Assembly (NCBI GenBank): GCA_900545555.1
Contig: UQZI01000002.1
Coordinates: 1-64,000, forward strand
Length of the DNA stretch: 64,000 nucleotides
Direction of reading: 5' to 3'
From: an uncultured Collinsella sp.
Lineage (GTDB): Bacteria; Actinomycetota; Coriobacteriia; Coriobacteriales; Coriobacteriaceae
Shown: positions 61,824 to 64,000 of the stretch, one piece after another
Numbering within the stretch: the stretch's first letter is position 1
Layout: the number at the start of each line of letters is the position of its first letter
The notes under the pieces: model-generated
Database searches by the model: none
What the model was told of the DNA's origin: nothing
What the model saw: the letters and a program-made list of their open reading frames with translations, nothing else
Translations under genes and position numbers: made by a program

Positions 61824-62561
61824 GTGCTCGTCCAGCCCTACAGCACGCTGCGCGTCGCCTACACGGACGAGCTGGCACTTGAGACGGAGGCCGCGCCCGA
61901 CCGCGCGGCCCTCCTTTTGGGCAGCGGAACGTCCCACGAGTACAGGCTCGAGGACGGAAAGCTGAGGCTCCCGCGCATCGCGGCCCCAGATTCCGTGCGA
62001 ATCAACTGGTATCGCGGTGACGACCTGCTGTTCACCACGTTCCTCGCGGTGGTCACGCGCCACTACTTCAGGCTCGAGCAGCTAAAGGGCATGGACGACA
62101 CCGACGACTTCTCCGACGTGACCGAGGAGGAGTTCTGGGCCGCGCGGCAGGCGGCCACCGAGACGTTCGAGCGAAACGCGAGGCGCAGCTTCGTGCAGCA
62201 GATGGGCGTCACGGAGACCTTCGGCGGCGGCTTCGTCTGGCTCGACCACAACGACGTGGCCGAGGTCCTCACCCCCGGCTGGTCGCTCGTGAGCGACTGC
62301 CAGGCGGTCGGCCCCGAGGGGCGCGCGACCATCCGCTACCGCTACGGCCTCACCGAGGTGCCGGAGCGCGTGAGCGAGGCCGTCCTGCGGCTCGCGGCCT
62401 ACTACCTGCGGCCGTCGGCCACGCCCGAGAGGGCCACGGGCGAGGCCACCGACGCGGGCTTCATCCGCTACACGCTCGCCGGGCGCGACGGCGCGACGGG
62501 CCTGCCGGAGGTCGACGCGGCCATAGAGCAGTTCGGCCGGTGCAGGGCGGTGGTCATGTGA
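61824..62561 (+). CDS. Head-tail connector-type protein
   Basis: 245 residues, GTG start after AGGAGGAGTAGC. A beta-rich N-terminus (RLEDGKLRLPRIAAPDSVRI) then a helical DUF-type connector segment (EEFWAARQAATETFERNARR, VSEAVLRLAAYYLRPSATPE), as in gp6-like adaptor proteins. Position after the capsid gene supports this. Confidence 0.7.
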   Translation: MLVQPYSTLRVAYTDELALETEAAPDRAALLLGSGTSHEYRLEDGKLRLPRIAAPDSVRINWYRGDDLLFTTFLAVVTRHYFRLEQLKGMDDTDDFSDVTEEEFWAARQAATETFERNARRSFVQQMGVTETFGGGFVWLDHNDVAEVLTPGWSLVSDCQAVGPEGRATIRYRYGLTEVPERVSEAVLRLAAYYLRPSATPERATGEATDAGFIRYTLAGRDGATGLPEVDAAIEQFGRCRAVVM

Positions 62562-63058
62562 TCGCCATGCCCTACGCCGAGGCCGCAGCGGCCCTGTTCG
62601 AGCGCGCGTCGCTCGTGCTGTCCGAGAGCGCGCTGGCCATGTACGGCGACGGCGGCAAGGTGCCCGAGGTCCACGACCACATCCCGCCGAAGCGCCCGCC
62701 GTTCCTCGCGTGGTGCGACCCGCTGGCCGATATGGACAGCACGACGGGCGGGGCCACGAGCGCCGAGTACGCCAAGCAGTTCACGCTGCACGTCTACCTG
62801 TTCGCCACGCACGCCAAGTTCGACGTGGCGCGCGAGAGCGTGCAGCGCTGGGTCAACTCGCTTTGCTACGGCATCGCCGCCGACGCGACTCTCGGCGGCG
62901 CGGTCGACTGCGCGATTCCGCGCATGAGCGACGCGGGCTACGACTCGACCCCCGACAAGAAGTACGTGGTGGCGGCCCAGGTCGATGTGACCTGCAAGGT
63001 CTTCTCGGCCTGCCCAAGAGAGTTCAAGGAGCTGGTGCGCAATGCTTCGCGCGGCTAA
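62558..63058 (+). CDS. Tail-completion/minor tail-type protein
   Basis: 166 residues. FLAWCDPLADMDSTTGGATS and YAKQFTLHVYLFATHAKFDV resemble tail-terminator proteins. GTG at 62558 overlaps the previous stop; an ATG three codons later is an alternative. Confidence 0.62.
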   Translation: MIAMPYAEAAAALFERASLVLSESALAMYGDGGKVPEVHDHIPPKRPPFLAWCDPLADMDSTTGGATSAEYAKQFTLHVYLFATHAKFDVARESVQRWVNSLCYGIAADATLGGAVDCAIPRMSDAGYDSTPDKKYVVAAQVDVTCKVFSACPREFKELVRNASRG

Positions 63059-63209
63059 GGGTTTCGAGGCCACCTACAACGGCCTCACGTATCGAGCGAA
63101 GAAGGGCGAGCAGGTCGAGGGCCTGCCAACGTCCCTCCTGACCATCCTGAAGCGGGACGGAATCGTGAAGGAGTCCCGCACGTCCAAGAAGGAGACGGCA
63201 GATGATTAA
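63042..63209 (+). CDS. Small phage head-tail protein, unknown
   Basis: 55 residues (FEATYNGLTYRAKKGEQVEG, LPTSLLTILKRDGIV). TTCAAGGAGCTGGTGCGCA lies before the ATG. It overlaps both neighbours, with the tail-tube gene starting inside its last codons. Confidence 0.58.
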   Translation: MLRAAKGFEATYNGLTYRAKKGEQVEGLPTSLLTILKRDGIVKESRTSKKETADD

Positions 63210-64000
63210 CACATCCATCGGCCTCCTCGGCGTCGCCCGCCAGGAGTCCAAGACCAAGGCCGCGCCGACGCCGACGTTCCGACACGGCCTCACGGGCGGC
63301 GGCCTCATCAAGCCCGAGCGCACCGTCGAGCAGAAGAACGTGGCCTGCGGCCTGCGAGCCAACACCACCAACGGGGCCTACGTCTCCGAGGTCAACATGG
63401 CCGTCGACTTCGAGACGCTGGCCTACGCCGACTCTCTGGTGCTCTACATCCTCGCTGCCATGGGCAACATCGTCACCACCTCGGCCGAGAAGCCCGGCTA
63501 CTACAAGCACGTGATCACCCTCGGCTCCGAGATTCCCTTCCTGACCTTCTGGGGCCAGGTGGGCAACACGTCGGCCGCCACGGTGCACAAGGCCACCGGC
63601 TGCAAGATCGACACGCTGTCGCTCTCCTTCGAGGGCAACGCGCCGCTCGACATCGGCATCACGGCCGCCGGTATCGACGCCGCCCTGTTCGGCGGCTGGT
63701 CCGGCGAGACGGAGCCCTCGTGCTTCGACGGCTACTTCATCCCGACCAACGGCGTGTTCAAGTTCTCCCCCAACGACCAGACCCCCATCGAGGTGCTGGT
63801 GACCAAGGGCGAGTTCGAGCTGTCCAACAGCCTCACCTCCTACCGAGGCGCGGGGCGCGTCATCGCATCCGAGGTCGCCGAGTCCAAGCTCAAGACCACG
63901 GTGAAGCAGACCATCATCCCCGAGGACTACACCGAGATTCGCAAGGTCCTCACTGGCAGCGAGAACGGCACGACCGTGACCAACAAGGTCGTCTACGGCT
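63202..64000 (+). CDS. Major tail (tube) protein, 3' partial
   Basis: 266 residues visible; the gene runs off the window. INTSIGLLGVARQESKTKAA, VNMAVDFETLAYADSLVLYI, YYKHVITLGSEIPFLTFWGQ and IDTLSLSFEGNAPLDIGITA fit siphophage tail-tube proteins, in the expected place. AAGGAGACGGCAG precedes the ATG. Confidence 0.8.
   Translation, partial: MINTSIGLLGVARQESKTKAAPTPTFRHGLTGGGLIKPERTVEQKNVACGLRANTTNGAYVSEVNMAVDFETLAYADSLVLYILAAMGNIVTTSAEKPGYYKHVITLGSEIPFLTFWGQVGNTSAATVHKATGCKIDTLSLSFEGNAPLDIGITAAGIDAALFGGWSGETEPSCFDGYFIPTNGVFKFSPNDQTPIEVLVTKGEFELSNSLTSYRGAGRVIASEVAESKLKTTVKQTIIPEDYTEIRKVLTGSENGTTVTNKVVYG

Larger units (their letters stand above)
41346..64000. mobile_element. Prophage (siphovirus-like), left part, in tRNA-Glu
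   Basis: Serine integrase, lipoprotein, repressors, cro, early replication/recombination genes, terminase, portal, protease, capsid and the start of tail genes follow in standard temperate-phage order. The right end is beyond the window. The left boundary lies within about 41346-41400, at the tRNA 3' end. All structural genes seen are intact, so the prophage may be functional. Confidence 0.93.

Overview
The window looks like a piece of a Coriobacteriia chromosome, most likely Collinsella or a close relative. This is inferred from the moderately high GC, the gene repertoire (fused MurT-GatD, GH4/PTS alpha-glucoside genes, a family of metal-dependent dehydrogenases) and the Coriobacteriia-type VaFE surface adhesin with sortase. 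No 16S gene is present, so the genus is an inference. Three blocks are visible: the right-hand part of an integrated conjugative or mobilizable element (1 to about 20536), about 21 kb of chromosome (20537-41310), and the left part of a prophage (about 41346-64000, running off the window).

Block 1 is an integrative element lodged at the 3' end of guaA. From the left it holds the end of a conjugation module (bifunctional peptidoglycan hydrolase, an exported protein, a TrbL/VirB6-like membrane protein), a VaFE-repeat adhesin with its class B sortase, a cargo pair of unknown function, a mobilization module (MobC-like protein, MOBP-type relaxase, likely oriT), a ParA/ParB pair, a YraN-like protein and the integration module (ribbon-helix-helix protein, tyrosine integrase, excisionase, XRE regulator). 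The first cargo gene (a TerB-like protein) is cut by an IS1595-family element of 1830 bp that has near-perfect 24-bp ends and an 8-bp target duplication and carries a lincosamide nucleotidyltransferase-like gene. The 617 bp between the regulator and guaA carry nine copies of a TTTACTCCC-type motif that also occurs at the guaA stop codon, as expected for integrase arm sites. A 16-bp motif, CGTACRGATAYGTACG, recurs upstream of parA and between the excisionase and regulator genes, which suggests one regulator for both.

Block 2 is chromosomal: guaA, L-asparaginase, a small XRE regulator divergent from an unknown gene across a perfect 24-bp palindrome, ychF, a phospho-alpha-glucosidase/PTS operon divergent from a zinc alcohol dehydrogenase and a GntR regulator, an Fe-S protein, two glycerol-dehydrogenase paralogues, an iron alcohol dehydrogenase, two coupled helical-repeat genes, and a single-chain MurT-GatD lipid II amidotransferase. 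Next to the tRNA-Glu gene lie four copies of a 16-bp repeat in alternating orientation, about 40 bp apart.

Block 3 is an HK97-type siphophage-like prophage in tRNA-Glu(TTC). A large serine integrase reads antisense into the tRNA gene. A Tat-type lipoprotein follows it, then two XRE repressors and a cro-like gene facing each other across three operators and two overlapping promoters. A densely packed early region follows (RusA, ERF, SSB, replication protein, DnaC-like ATPase, many small genes), then HNH nuclease, a ParB-methyltransferase fusion, terminase, portal, ClpP-like protease, capsid, connector genes and the start of the tail tube gene.
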